Part shown: positions 1 through 10,990 of the stretch, one piece after another
How the letters are laid out: each line of letters begins with the position of its first letter
How positions within the stretch are numbered: the first letter of the stretch is position 1
Source of the DNA: Dichetophora obliterata
Lineage: Eukaryota > Arthropoda > Insecta > Diptera > Sciomyzidae
Reading direction: 5' to 3'
Length of the DNA stretch: 64,000 nucleotides
NCBI GenBank assembly: GCA_963920525.1
Contig: OY986438.1
Coordinates: 132,685,920-132,749,919, forward strand
Made by a program: the position numbers and the translations under genes
The notes under the pieces: model-generated
The model's database searches: none
Told to the model about the DNA's origin: nothing
The model's input: only the letters and a program-made list of their open reading frames with translations

Positions 1-1
1 T

Positions 2-262
2 AATAAAGTTCTATACAAAAAAAGCAAAATAAATCAAGTTGAAAATGAAATTGTTAATCATGCGCTAAAATTCTTCAGTAAAGAAAAACAAAATGTATCT
101 TCTCGGCTTAGAACTTATCTAGTCCAAGATGAAGTGTACTTAAGTTCTTTAAATTACTATAAAAGCAAACCTCCAATTTACACTGAGTACTTGTTTAACT
201 TAAGACAAAATTATTATAACTATGTACCAAAAATCAGAGACAACATAAATAGTAGTCATTGA
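2..262 (+). CDS. 3' end of an open reading frame, unknown product (partial, enters from left edge)
   Basis: A frame is open from the first complete codon of the window to a TGA at 260-262, 86 sense codons. The peptide is lysine- and asparagine-rich and ends in ...YYNYVPKIRDNINSSH. I do not recognise the family, and no signal peptide or membrane segment is visible. An AATAAA polyadenylation hexamer begins nine bases after the stop, which is what one expects of a terminal exon with a very short 3' UTR. The upstream part lies outside the window, so neither the start nor a splice acceptor can be judged. It could equally be the tail of a transposon ORF or a chance frame; 86 codons without a stop is long for DNA this AT-rich. 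Confidence 0.35.
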   Translation, partial: NKVLYKKSKINQVENEIVNHALKFFSKEKQNVSSRLRTYLVQDEVYLSSLNYYKSKPPIYTEYLFNLRQNYYNYVPKIRDNINSSH

Positions 263-270
263 TATTGTAT

Positions 271-276
271 AATAAA
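271..276 (+). terminator. AATAAA polyadenylation signal behind the left-edge ORF
   Basis: A canonical AATAAA lies nine bases after the TGA of the 2-262 frame. In AT-rich DNA the hexamer is common, so its value rests on the close spacing to the stop codon. Confidence 0.3.
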
Positions 277-1140
277 ATTCTAGGCTGATCTAGGAGCAGA
301 TATTTCTAAGTCATAGCTTTAAGTTTTATACAAAAACAAAAACAAAAAAAAGGATTTCTATTTTCCTTTTAATTTACATAATTTAGCGAAGAATAATAAC
401 AAACTAATGCGAGAAATCGAATATTGTAAAATATTAACATAGAACTTTGAAAAATCCGATCGGGATGCTAAGCTAAGCAACATTAAAAATTAACTAGTTT
501 ATCCTTTCACTAGTATTAAGTACCTCTAAAAGATGTTATTATTTGAATAAAGGAACATTTAAAATTTAAAAAAAATCAGATCTTTGTACAGATCTGTAGA
601 ACATAATTTGAGTATGTAAAATAAGTTTTTCATTTTTTTTTTATTGGTATATTTATGGATAATGGTCGTTTGAAAATGGCACCACTTGAATCTGGCTTCA
701 GTGGCTTTGACATCAATCCATTAACATGGATCATCTGAGAACAAAAACCAAAAAAGTTTCTTAAATATATTTTATTGGCTATAGCCAGACGTAAGGGATT
801 TTCAAAATATCTTTTAGAAAAAAGAATGATGGCCATTTAAAAAAATAAACATTTTCTTGTGTTTTTCAATAGAAAATTGTTTATACAAATTAAAAAAAAT
901 ATATAAAAAGAAAACGGCTACTTGAGGCTAAAGAAACACATTTTCTGTACAAACCCCAATTTAAATGTAATCTATTGGACAAAAACTGCTTAGTTATGCT
1001 GTCAACCAGGTCAAAAAAGTGATTTTTATCTATTTACCAACTACAGGGTTATTACCCTAACAGATTACATATTTATCTTTAACTAAGTAAGTTATAGTTA
1101 AAAATTAATAGAGGATAATTTAATACAAACCAGTAAAAAT
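277..1140. other. AT-rich stretch, no gene seen
   Basis: Contains A-runs and short chance frames only. I see no repeat ends, splice-bounded exons or recognisable protein similarity. Confidence 0.5.
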
Positions 1141-1143
1141 GTG

Positions 1144-1188
1144 GCGGCCGTTTTCTCTAGTGGGTAGAGTGCGCTGCCACTAAGCTAA
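1144..1188 (+). repeat. tRNA-derived SINE, 5' head (first half; continues at 5111)
   Basis: The stretch ctctagtgggtagagtgcg resembles the D-arm and A-box of a tRNA. The sequence stops abruptly at the left end of the DNA element that begins at 1189 and resumes at 5111, where ggttcaattcc fits a B-box. Head and body joined across the insertion give A-box, B-box and then an unrelated AT-rich body, the layout of a tRNA-derived SINE. The same head is present at 47665-47760, and the same body at 22591-22860. Confidence 0.7.
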
Positions 1189-1411
1189 GGGGTCGTCCAT
1201 AAACTACGTTACTGATTTTCCGGTTTTTTTTACCCCCCTCCCCCCTGCGTTACTTTTCGTAGTGCTTTTCAAAACCCCCTCCCCCATAAAGTAACGTGAC
1301 ATATGAAATTAATTCATTCGAATGATTATATATTTTGACTAGCTCTGACAATTTTCACTAGTATTAGTGACTAATATGACTAGATACATTAAAGGAACAA
1401 TTGGAAAAAAA

Positions 1412-1636
1412 TCAATAATTAATATCATCTGTAAAAGCTATTCCATCTGCGATCCAAGATTCGATGCTCTCAATCACTGGGATAGAAGAAGCTGGTAGCT
1501 TTGTTGAGGATTCTTCAAAATAGAATTTTTTATCGGATTCTTTGTCGACCCATTCAGGTGAATCCTCATTTCTAACGCAAAGAAATTCACCTGGTCTTTG
1601 ACATCCAGGCTGCACCCGAGCTGCATCAAGTTCTGT
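1412..1636 (-). CDS. Short unrecognised ORF inside the DNA element
   Basis: About 70 codons are open on the minus strand. The peptide is acidic and includes PGEFLCVRNEDSPEWVDK and SSIPVIESIESWIADG, less low-complexity than the surrounding chance frames. I do not recognise it. It lies between the left end of the DNA element and the LINE, so it may be a remnant of that element's own gene or a captured fragment. No ATG start is visible; the only start-like codon is GTG. Confidence 0.2.
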   Translation of the reverse strand, partial: TELDAARVQPGCQRPGEFLCVRNEDSPEWVDKESDKKFYFEESSTKLPASSIPVIESIESWIADGIAFTDDINY

Positions 1637-1850
1637 GTTTTTGTGTTAATGCTTTCTGAAAATTGATTTATTTAAATAGTATTTTTTATTCCGATTTATT
1701 GTAAACGATATAATACAAACTTATGGCAATTCATAGAAGTTTTAAAAACGAAATACAAGCCGCAGGTAGGACACGACCTTGAACCGATTTCTTCTTTCTG
1801 AGAAGGACAGTTCATGTCATACGGTATCTCCATTGATCAAGAACATTTAG

Positions 1851-2018
1851 GCCTTAACGTCAAAGCCTGTTGCAAAAGCAAAGACCCAAATTTTTCAGAC
1901 GTGTGCTGAGATGGTGAAGGAATACCAAAAGGTTCCTGTGTCGAGGGAAAAGGTGGTGGAAGAAATCGTTGTAACAAAAGTTAACCATCAATTTAGACGA
2001 TCAAACATAAACATGTAA
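1851..2018 (+). CDS. Short unrecognised ORF fragment
   Basis: A 55-codon open frame with mixed composition includes FQTCAEMVKEYQKVPVSREK and VVEEIVVTKVN, then TAA at 2016-2018. There is no start codon near its left end and no recognised family. It sits immediately beyond the 3' end of the LINE, between that and the 1412-1636 frame, and may be another scrap of whatever the host DNA element once encoded. Confidence 0.2.
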   Translation, partial: ALTSKPVAKAKTQIFQTCAEMVKEYQKVPVSREKVVEEIVVTKVNHQFRRSNINM

Positions 2019-2044
2019 GGTTAAAATTTTTTGAAATGATTGTT

Positions 2045-4985
2045 TATTTATTTTATTTTTTTTTTTTTTTATTTTTATTTATTGCTTGTCAAACAGAGAT
2101 GACATCTCTTACAGACTATACAAAATAATTGATTACATAAAAATTACAAATAACTTAAAAAAATAATAACAAATAACATAAATTAAAAACGTTCGAGTAC
2201 CCCTATTTGGTTAAGGACTAGAAAGAGATTGCTTTTAAAACAATGTCTAGAACAATTATTAAAAATATCAATATCAGCTAACAATAAATTAGTTATGCGA
2301 AGACAATGAGCCAATGGCTCTTGCTGAGCAAAGTTGCTTCTCAGTGTATTGCAACGAAAATGGAAACATCCTCTTAGGTTTCTACTAGGTGAATAAAAAT
2401 TAATCATGATTAAGATACATGGACATTGAATATTACAGTGAATGACATCTCTAATAAAAACAACAGAATACATTATGCGGCGACATTCAAGTGAATTCAG
2501 ACTAAACAAAGCACAACGTGTTTTATATGAAGGTAAATTGATTTGCCAATTCAACTTTGAGAACAGATATTTAGAAAAAACTTTCTGGACTCTCTCCAGT
2601 CTCCGAATATGCGAGGCATATGAGGGATTCCATATGACACAACAGTATTCTAGGTAAGGTCTTACCAGGCATTCAAATAGTACCTTGATTGTAAGAGGAT
2701 TTCTAAAATCTTTAGAGTTCCTCTTTAAAAATCCTAGCATAGAGTAGGCCTTAGGTATGACATAATCAAAATGATCTTTGAAATTAAGCTGGCGATCAAA
2801 AATTACGCCTAAATCTTTTTTAAGATATACTCTATCAAGAGTGAGATTATTAATACTGTAGCTATAAAATATTGCTGAACTGATTCTATAAAAAGAGAAC
2901 GATTGACATTTTGAAATATTAAGACAAAGATTATTAGAGGTACACCACGAGGCAACTGAGTTTAAATCAGTCTGTAAAAGACAACAATCTTCAACAGACT
3001 TTACGGAACGATATAATTTTAAGTCATCTGCAAACAACAGACACTGAGAATATTTAATAACATGGGGAAGATCATTAATGAAAAGTAAGAACAACAACGG
3101 ACCAAGGTGACTTCCTTGAGGGACACCAGATGACACACTTATAGGACACGAAAGGGAATCATTTATTTTTACAAGTTGTACACGGTTACATAAGTATGAG
3201 TTCAACCATTTAATAAACTCACCACGGAATCCTAGACACTCAAGTTTGAACACTAAAGAGGCATGGTGTACCTTGTCAAAAGCTTTAGCAAAGTCAGTAA
3301 ATATGACATCAGTTTGCAAACGACTAACAAATGAATTAACAATGTAATTAGAAAACAAAACTAGATTAGTAACAGTTGATCTACCAGCACGGAATCCATG
3401 TTGATACTCAGACAAAACATTAACAAAACATGGTGAAATTTTTTCACAAACTATTTTTTCAAAAAGTTTTGGTATAGCACAGATTATAGAAATTGGTCTA
3501 TAGTTGCAAACGTCTTCCTTCGGACCAGACTTATAGATTGGAACAATATGAGATACTTTCCAAGAATCTAGGAACGCTCCAGTGGCAATAGACTTATTAA
3601 AAATTAGGTACAAAGGATATGCTAATGACTTTGCACAAAGTTTTAACAAAATTGGTGCAATACCGTCAGGTCCTTCAGATGTTTTTCCTTTTATATCCTG
3701 CAGTGAAAGTTCAACATCAAATTCAGTAATATTAATGGTGCTTATGTCGCATATAGCATTAGGCACCCTAAAATTGGAAATGTCAAAACTATCATTAGAG
3801 TAAGCAGATTTAAAATTTTCAGCAAAAAAGTTGCAAATAGTTTCGGTATCCTCTGAGCAATCGTCAAGATAACGCATTAGACTAGGCAAGCCATTAGTTT
3901 TTCTTTTAGTATTCAAATAAGACCAAAAAAATTTACTATTATTTTTTAGTTCGTCTTCAGTAGACAATAAATACGATTTATAAAGAAATTTGTTGAGTGT
4001 GTCAAAATTGAGTTGGCAAGTCAAATACATGGATTTAAGACGAATATCTTCTTTCGATTCACGAAATCGCTTATATGCTTTATTTTGTTTGTTTTTAAGA
4101 TTACATAGTCTGTTATTGAACCACGGAGGATTATTATTTTTTTTTACTGTTTTTTAAGGCACAAATTTTATAATTGCATCTTTAAAGTTAGTTAAAAATT
4201 TATCATACATGCAATTAAGACTAAGTCCTAAGAACATTGAGTCCCAATTACAAGAATCAAGATAATGCTTCATTGCTTCCAAATTAACTCGATTGTAATC
4301 GTGCACAGATCTTTGAGATAGGTTCTGATTTTGATAGTGTATAACAGACATCTCTAAAGTTATAGGTGTATGATGAATAGATTTTCCAAAAATAGGAGCA
4401 CTCGGAACGTCAATCATTATAGATAATTCTTTATCAACAAAAATGAGGTCTAAAATACGATTATTATCATTAGACAAGTTATTAATCTGAATTAAATTAT
4501 ATTGGCTAAAAAAATCAATAAGGAGTGACTCAATATCACTATTAACATTAAATGGAGTTAAATAATTATAATCATTGTCCAAGTTCCAAACAATATTAGT
4601 AAGATTAAAATCACCCGTAAATATTACATGTTGATTAGAATTAAGACCGTCTAATATAGAACGACAGTTTTCCAAATGAGCTTCGTAAAGTTCAAAACAG
4701 CTAGATGGAGGTATATAGCTAACAACAACATAAAGATCAAAATTGTTTCTAAGGCTGATCTTGACTATGACCTGATCAATCGAATAAGTGGTTTGACGAA
4801 AAGGCAGCGCAATTTGTTTACAAGTAAACTCATTACTAACTGCAATCAGGACACCACCACCCCTTGAAAGCCCCGTAGCAACCGAGCATCGATCTTTACG
4901 GAATACATTATACGATAAATTATTAATAATTTCAGAAGTTAATTGATTAATTAAGATTGTGTTATTAATTAGAGGTTTTTCGTCG
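2045..4985 (-). mobile_element. 5'-truncated non-LTR retrotransposon (LINE, jockey-like)
   Basis: The element reads on the minus strand: endonuclease, then reverse transcriptase, then a short 3' UTR (about 2071-2182), then an A-rich tail seen as a T-run at about 2044-2070. The 5' end is lost within the endonuclease domain, close to the right end of the surrounding DNA element, as is usual for LINE insertions that reverse-transcribe incompletely. The protein motifs fit the jockey superclade; I cannot fix the clade by eye. The exact 5' junction lies somewhere between about 4945 and 5020. Confidence 0.85.
2183..4985 (-). pseudogene. LINE ORF2: AP-type endonuclease and reverse transcriptase, one in-frame stop
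   Basis: The protein would nick target DNA and copy its own RNA. The endonuclease part shows SRGGGVLIAV, DLYVVVSYIPP, FTGDFNL, RILDLIF and a final HHTPI, where SDHxP is usual. The position where most relatives have ETWL reads NQL, so the catalytic Glu appears lost or lies beyond the truncation. The RT part shows GPDGIAPILLK, NYRPISI, HGFRAGRST, FTDFAKAFDKVHH, SGVPQGSHLGPLLF and the catalytic FADDLKLY, followed by a long C-terminal domain. The two halves (4675-4154 and 4030-2183) are in the same frame. A single TAA at 4154-4156 separates them, and the 40 codons between are open (they include PPWFNNRLCNLKNK). This copy is therefore young or recently active in origin but dead through truncation. 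Confidence 0.85.
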
Positions 4986-5110
4986 ATTTTTTTAATTTTT
5001 GGTAACGTTACAATATCTAAACACCTCCCCCCCTACCGTTACTTATCGTAGTGCATTTCAAAACCCCTTCCCCCCCTAAATTGGTGACGTAGTTTATGGA
5101 CGACCCCTAA

Positions 5111-5320
5111 GGAACTGCGGTAGCACTGGGTTCAATTCCCAACTCAGACAGAATGTTTTTTCAATTGAATTAATTTTTCTGTTCGGTTGTCACCTCTCTG
5201 CAAACAATGGCAAACTTTAGAGAGTAAACAAACTGCCATATAAAGCACAACACAATTGATCTATAGAAGCTCGGTCAAAGTCCTCTTTAGGATTTAAATG
5301 GCAAATTTATTTTTTATATA
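5111..5320 (+). repeat. tRNA-derived SINE, B-box and body (second half)
   Basis: Continues the head at 1144-1188. The B-box-like ggttcaattcc is followed by cagacagaatgttttttcaa and a body that includes ctgttcggttgtcacctctc and gcacaacacaattgatc. The body matches 22591-22860 over its whole length with scattered substitutions and a few indels. It ends in an AT-rich stretch near 5310. Confidence 0.7.
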
Positions 5321-5677
5321 TAATAACAATTTTTATAAGAATAGAAGGAATTAAATGGGAGGTATTTAAATTACGCATCGAGGGTATTTTTGAGGTAATT
5401 ACGAGAGTTAGCATATTGCATTATAGAGGGTATTATTGAGGTAATCACGAGAAATAGTTCGCAATTAAGGTAAATATTGCAACTGAGGGAAATATGCTGA
5501 TTGCTATTGTAATGCAATGAGATAGAGGTTCGATCAGTCCATAGATTTGCTGGAGTAAAAGTAACATTCATTCTCTCCTGCTTAGAATTAGCTGTTCTCT
5601 TTTCAGATTGCCAAAGAGGTTCATCAATTTTATTTTACCTTGAAGTAGTAATATAGTAAATAAGTATACTAAGATAT
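5321..5677. other. No gene seen
   Basis: AT-rich. A phrase of the type gaggtaattacgagagtt/gaggtaatcacgagaaat occurs twice (about 5392-5410 and 5437-5455), a short local duplication. Nothing else supports a feature. Confidence 0.4.
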
Positions 5678-5842
5678 TTAAAAGCGGATATTTAAAAGCG
5701 GATTACACAAAGCGGAGTGATTTTCGGCTATATTTAGAAGGCGTTCTAGCTCTTCAGCTGATGTAGGCTTTTTTGGGGTTCCAGTTACAACGCGTCGACA
5801 CACTGTGCAATGCCATTGAAACCCATTTTTTTGAGGAACTAT
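5678..5842 (-). CDS. Short ORF fragment with a CxxC motif, unrecognised
   Basis: 54 codons are open on the minus strand, bounded by stops on both sides. It includes NGFQWHCTVCRRVV and GTPKKPTSAEELERLLN, which has a more protein-like composition than nearby chance frames. The W-H-C-x-x-C pattern hints at half of a zinc-binding site, but no family can be named. There is no start codon and no partner exon in view. A plus-strand frame over the same bases (5773-6069) has no recognisable features. Confidence 0.2.
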   Translation of the reverse strand: MVPQKNGFQWHCTVCRRVVTGTPKKPTSAEELERLLNIAENHSALCNPLLNIRF

Positions 5843-7978
5843 TTAAGGCCTCACCCACCTTCTCAGGGGCTATCCCGGGCACCTGGAATGGTATTTTTTC
5901 ATGCAGCCGAAATACGAGGCAAATGCTCCAGAATTATCCCATTTGGATATATAGAATTTGCAGCATGTGCTCGTGTGCACTGGTTAAGCGAGGTTATGAT
6001 AACGCAGTAATGAGTATGAGAATTTTATACGATAATTACCAAACAGCTTGTAACTTGATAGTAGCTTGATGTAAAAAAGTAGTTTTATGGTTGATTAATA
6101 ACAAAATTTACAAGGAATAGTTAGTTAAACTTGCAAAAACAATTAATTAAAATTTGTCACAGACAAGAGCGAACATTTTACGTTTGATGTTTTCAACAGA
6201 GTTACCAGATTCCCAGATTGGCAGATTTCCAGAGTTGATTTTGAGTAAAGGGCGTTTAAAGTAATAATTTTATTTCATAAATATTCACATTGTTCATACC
6301 CCTTAAGTTTTCTTCACAATTTAACAAGAAAAATTTACTCAATTAATGCAAAATATATTATTTAAGTTTTAAAGTCGACTTGACAAATTTGTACAATAGT
6401 TAAGGATAGATTTACCATGCATTAAGAAAATACTAGTAAGAAAAATCAAAAACAATGTTATGGTTCGGATTCCTACAAACGAAGTATCGACCGACATGTA
6501 ATTATGTAATTGCATGGAGAAAATAATTTTGCTTAAGTCGAGTGATTGTTTTGCTCATATGTAAACCAACAAATATTGGCTTCATCACAAGTGATTCAAA
6601 AAATATTTTCTTGAATTCAAATCACTCATAATTTTTTTAGAAAAAAAAAAACAAAATTAGATTTTATTTTCCCAATAACTTGCTAAGTTATTATAAACTG
6701 AAAAAGTAAATTTTGATGTCACTTAAGCACATACTTGCTTAGTTTTTGAAAACGTAAATATAAATTTGATTCAAACAAAAGTTTCCATAGCAGAAAACTG
6801 AAAAAAAACAAACTTAATTTTAAATACACATAGTTCCACTATCGTTTATGTTATTTGCCTATCAAAAGTAGCTTATTTTCTTAACAGTTTTTTAAAATTT
6901 TAATGCACTTCCTTTAAATTCAAAAATGTAGCAATTTTCAAGGTAAGTTAGAAGTTTTCGCTTTCAAAGTAAGGAAATTTCGGAACTAGATCTTGTCTTT
7001 TATATATTAAATAACATTAATTTTTCAGTAAAAAAAATTTTTAAATTTTTTTGTCACTTATCTAAAAATAAGAATAAGAAAACATTATTTTTTTTTGTTA
7101 AATACTTTACCTTTTTTCAGAGTAAAAATATTATTTGTAAATTGGGCAGTTATTATGGTTTCAATTTAGTTAAATTTTTGAAGTACAAGGAACTTTTCTA
7201 TTTTTTAGGATAGATAAATTGAATAAGTTGAATAAATTAGAAAATTAATTCTAAAAACAAATTTGATTTTTGCGTTAAATTCTAAGAAAATTGAGCTTAA
7301 ACTTTAGATTTAGTAGTTCCAACGGATTTAATTTTCACACGGAAAGATCGGGTTGGTTTTATTACACACTGTAAGAAAGGGCAATTTATTGCCTTTCAAA
7401 TGAGCTCTTGAAATAATTTTGTCGTGCGTTAGTTCTTTTGTTAAAAACAATGATGCCCCCTCCCCCATACGATTTTTTGCTCAACTCGACATCAACTTTC
7501 ACCTCCGTAAATAGTTGCAATCTTTTGCGGGACGCTATTTCAACCTTATTTTCAACCTTATTAATTTGTAATAGGGAATTATAATTACCACAAGCGTTTT
7601 CATATCTTAAATATCTTACGGCATTTAAATATTAGGTACAAAGAACAATACTTTTAAAAAATTAGTAGTAAAAACTAGTTTAAAAATCATTTCTGTGTTT
7701 ATGGCACAATACACTTTCGCTTGGAACTGTCTGCTTCCAAGGGCGTATGCAGGATAAAAATTAGGGGGGTAAAGACCAGATAATATTTTTTTTACCATAT
7801 CTTTCATTCATGCATTTTACGTGTCAATGAAAATAGTTCAAAATGGTGTCTTATTAATTTATATTTTTATATATAATCGAGCTAAATTGCAAAAAGATTT
7901 ATAACTAACGTATATCAAACAAACGCAAGCCATGAGATCAAATAAAGCTACATATATTGAATTCAGGTTAAATTCATA
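5843..7978. other. AT-rich stretch, no gene seen
   Basis: Only short chance frames. A C-rich patch near 7451-7470 and T/A runs are the only local structure noted. Confidence 0.5.
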
Positions 7979-7982
7979 TTAA

Positions 7983-8712
7983 GGGAGGGTTCTCCTGGAT
8001 TTTTTTGGATTTGGCCGAAAAACAAGCAAAATTTGAGAATGGTTTGTGGGAAAATGAAAAGACATACGAACTTATGCTTTTGAACTTTGATTCGTGGTTT
8101 ATTGACGAGTAAAAAAAAAAAGATATTTGAAAAATTCAAAATGGCGGCTTGAAAATGGCGGATCTCGTCGACCTCTGCGCGCAAAACATCGACCTCCCGC
8201 GGACAGTGTGGGGCCTCAGGTAGTGAACTGAAATGAGAAATGTATAAAATTTATTAAAATTGATAACATTTCATATGCCTGGAACCTAACTTCAATTAAG
8301 TTTGGTAAAAAACCAATTTTATGGACTTTTAAAAAAAAAATTGAAATTTTTTGCTTTTTTTTTACTTAGATCTCGTTTAAAAATTATAAATAAACAATTT
8401 TTTATGCCAATGTTAGGTTCCAGGCGTACAAAAAAGTATATACTTTCAAACATTCTTTGAATGAAGGAAATCGGATCAATAGAACAAGCCCTGTGCTGTC
8501 CGTTAGATTAGAAAACATGGTTCCGAGAAAAACGCGTTTAAAGTTTTTAGAAAGTTGGTACGCGCGCGTGACATGGGTACGTTTGACACGCTCTAGCTCG
8601 AGAAATACGCGTCGTATTGAAATATCCCTTGGCACAAACATTCTACATATATGTAACTTTCATTTTATGTAAAAAAAATCGATTTTTCAAAAAAATCCAG
8701 GAGAACCTTCCC
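7983..8712. mobile_element. 730 bp inverted-repeat element with TTAA duplication
   Basis: Left end GGGAGGGTTCTCCTGGATTT and right end AAATCCAGGAGAACCTTCCC are complementary with one mismatch and extend into A/T runs. TTAA lies directly outside both ends (7979-7982 and 8713-8716). TTAA duplications are made by piggyBac and Kolobok transposases; ends that begin GGG fit the latter better, but this is inference. A second inverted pair lies inside (gcctggaacctaac near 8278 and gttaggttccaggc near 8411). The interior is unusually GC-rich in places (8160-8215 and 8520-8620) and encodes no recognisable transposase. Confidence 0.75.
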
Positions 8713-8716
8713 TTAA

Positions 8717-10080
8717 AATATTTTATCGATTAAAAATTTATGTAAGTTGTTTTTAGTTATTCGACCTTAATTTTTATTTCAAATTTACTTTAAAAAATCA
8801 ACAAAAATTTACAAAAACTCAAACTTAGGAAAAATCAATACAAAAAATAATGCAAAAAATTAAAGTAAAGTAATAAAACGAGAATTAAAGTGCAAAAACA
8901 CAAACTACGAAATACCAAGCACACTGCCCCTCTTCAGAGAGTATGCGTCAGGGTTGCCAACTCATTTTATGGTTTTCCCCGCAATTGTCCTCAAAATTCT
9001 CCTCAAAAAAAAATTTAATGAATTTGCTTATAGACTTTTTTTATTGAATATTACAATAAATAATGTAAAGATTTTATAAATTTTATGAAAACAATTCATA
9101 TTGATAAAAAATAAATAATATTGAAAACAAAAAATATCTTTACAAAGGAAAATGTGTTTTCGAGTCGCGACTTCAAACTTTGAAGCTACAATATGTTGAT
9201 AACCCGATTCCAAAGTATGTTAAGCGTGGTTTTAGGCAAACTTTTTTTGAAAATCTGATTTTTTTACATTTGATTATTGTTGTATAACTTTAAAAAATAT
9301 GTACAAAAAAATTAAAAATCAATCCCACTTATAATACAGATTCTCTAGCGCTTAACACCCGACGCGCCAGAGCACTTTTCACTAACCAGATTAACTGCTA
9401 CACTTTTATCTCGAAACATACTTGTTCAAAACAGGAAGCACTTTTTTAACTTTTTCCCACGCTTCATAATTTTATTTATTTTATTTGTTTTAATTCCATT
9501 TTGGTAAAAGATGTGCATTCAAGGGTCTGTTTTTTAATTCATCTTTTTTTCAGACGATCTGTAGCCGAGCAATGGAATGTCCTGATTTTCACTTATTTCG
9601 AAGCACACTAACTTCAGCGCAATCTTTATATATGCTAACGTACTAGCGTTTGCAAAACGTATGAATATAAAATGAGCAAAATTATTCTAAAAAGGGCTGT
9701 GAAATTAAAATGATAACACTATGTGCCACCATTTTCGTGATCTATATGCCACTATTTTTTTTTTTGATAGATTTTGGTCTGCTAAACACGAAAATTGCAA
9801 AAAAAATTTTTTATGGATAGAATTTCAATATATATATTTTTGAAATTATGTTCCGATTTTTTGGTTATAGTTCCATATTTTTTAACATATCTCGAGTTGT
9901 AAGTTGGTTAAAAAGAAATGCTGAAATACTGATTTGGTTAAAAGAAATGCATATTTATGTAATATATAATATAAATTTAAGTATAAATAAATTTACTTTT
10001 AATTAAGAATGCCAATTTTGCAAATTAGCTTAGTAGTAGATTACTTTTCAGTTTAAAATAGAATGGCAGAATCTTTTAAA
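8717..10080. other. AT-rich stretch, no gene seen
   Basis: A possible single transposon end (cagggttgccaac at 8949-8961) has no partner in the window. The remainder shows homopolymer runs and no coding potential. Confidence 0.45.
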
Positions 10081-10084
10081 AAAT

Positions 10085-10810
10085 AAGAAAAGATCAATAA
10101 TCGTTATTTTTTGATTGATTTCATTTCGATCAAAAATAAAAGATAAAATTTGACTTTTAGTTTTTCGATCAAAATTATAAGTTAAAATTTTACCTCTATT
10201 TTTTTTAACCAAAAATAAAAGTTAAAATATGACTTTTTTCGATCAGAAATATTTTGATAAAAAATAAAAATGAAAATTTCACTTCGAATTTTCCATCAAA
10301 AATAACAATTTAAATTTAACTATTAATTTTTTTCCATCAAAAATAAAATTGAAAATAAGACTTTTATTTTTTGATCCAAAATTTGTTAAAAGTCAAACTT
10401 TTATTTTTCCGATCATAAATAAAAATTAAAAATTTGACAGATCTATTTCTTATTAACAATTATAATGTTTTAAATTTTCAAAACAATTAAAAGAGCACAT
10501 CTTTTATTCTTTTACACCTATATTCGTAACATTTTTGCACAGAGAAAAAACACTGCATTCTATCTTCACATGTTGCTTTGCACCGCTTAGTTGCTTATCA
10601 TTGCACATTTTGCTTTCATTTATTTCGCAAACGACTGGAACAGCGAAAGCTAGCAGATGATATAGAAATTAAAATATGAATTTTACTATTGATCGAAAAA
10701 AAGACAAGTAAAACTTTAGCTATTATTTTTGATCAAAAAAATAAAAGTAAGTTTCAACTGTTATTTTTGATCAAAAAAATAAAATTTCAACTGTTATTTT
10801 TGATCGAAAT
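10085..10810. repeat. AT-rich minisatellite built on GATCAAAAATAAAAGT
   Basis: A unit of about 45-55 bp, containing a GATCaaaaataaaagt core followed by taaaatttgactttta, recurs about seven times in 10105-10440. After unrelated sequence it returns at 10680-10810 as cleaner units of about 40-48 bp with ttatttttgatcaaaaaaat at each junction. The copies are diverged, so unit boundaries are approximate. Confidence 0.6.
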
Positions 10811-10990
10811 ACAATTGGCCAAAAAAAAACACGATTTTTTATGGACTTTTTAAAAAAAAACAGAAAAATTAAAATCATTAAAAGTTATTATTCCTTAGCT
10901 AACAAGCATCACATTGATATATTCAAATATCGAATAGAGTTACTTTTTCCATCTGACTTTTTGAATAGAAATTTCGATAATATTATCTCA

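Larger units (their letters stand above)
1189..5107. mobile_element. DNA transposon with GGGGTCGTCC inverted ends and TAA duplication, carrying a LINE
   Basis: The left end GGGGTCGTCCATAAACTACG is exactly complementary to the right end CGTAGTTTATGGACGACCCC. TAA is found directly outside both ends (1186-1188 and 5108-5110), and removing the element restores a continuous SINE. A 3 bp TWA-type duplication is known for PIF/Harbinger elements, but the ends alone do not prove the superfamily. Inside each end a GC-rich block (about 1233-1308 and 5024-5095) is repeated in direct orientation, not inverted, so the element is not a simple palindrome. The interior holds a minus-strand non-LTR retrotransposon (about 2045-4985) and about 700 bp (1311-2040) of unassigned sequence with two short frames. 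No transposase is recognisable. Confidence 0.75.

Noticed and set aside
5773..6069. 98-codon plus-strand frame
   Set aside because: No family, and the opposite strand has the more protein-like fragment; probably chance.
8949..8961. cagggttgccaac, a possible hAT end
   Set aside because: No inverted partner or 8 bp duplication within reach.
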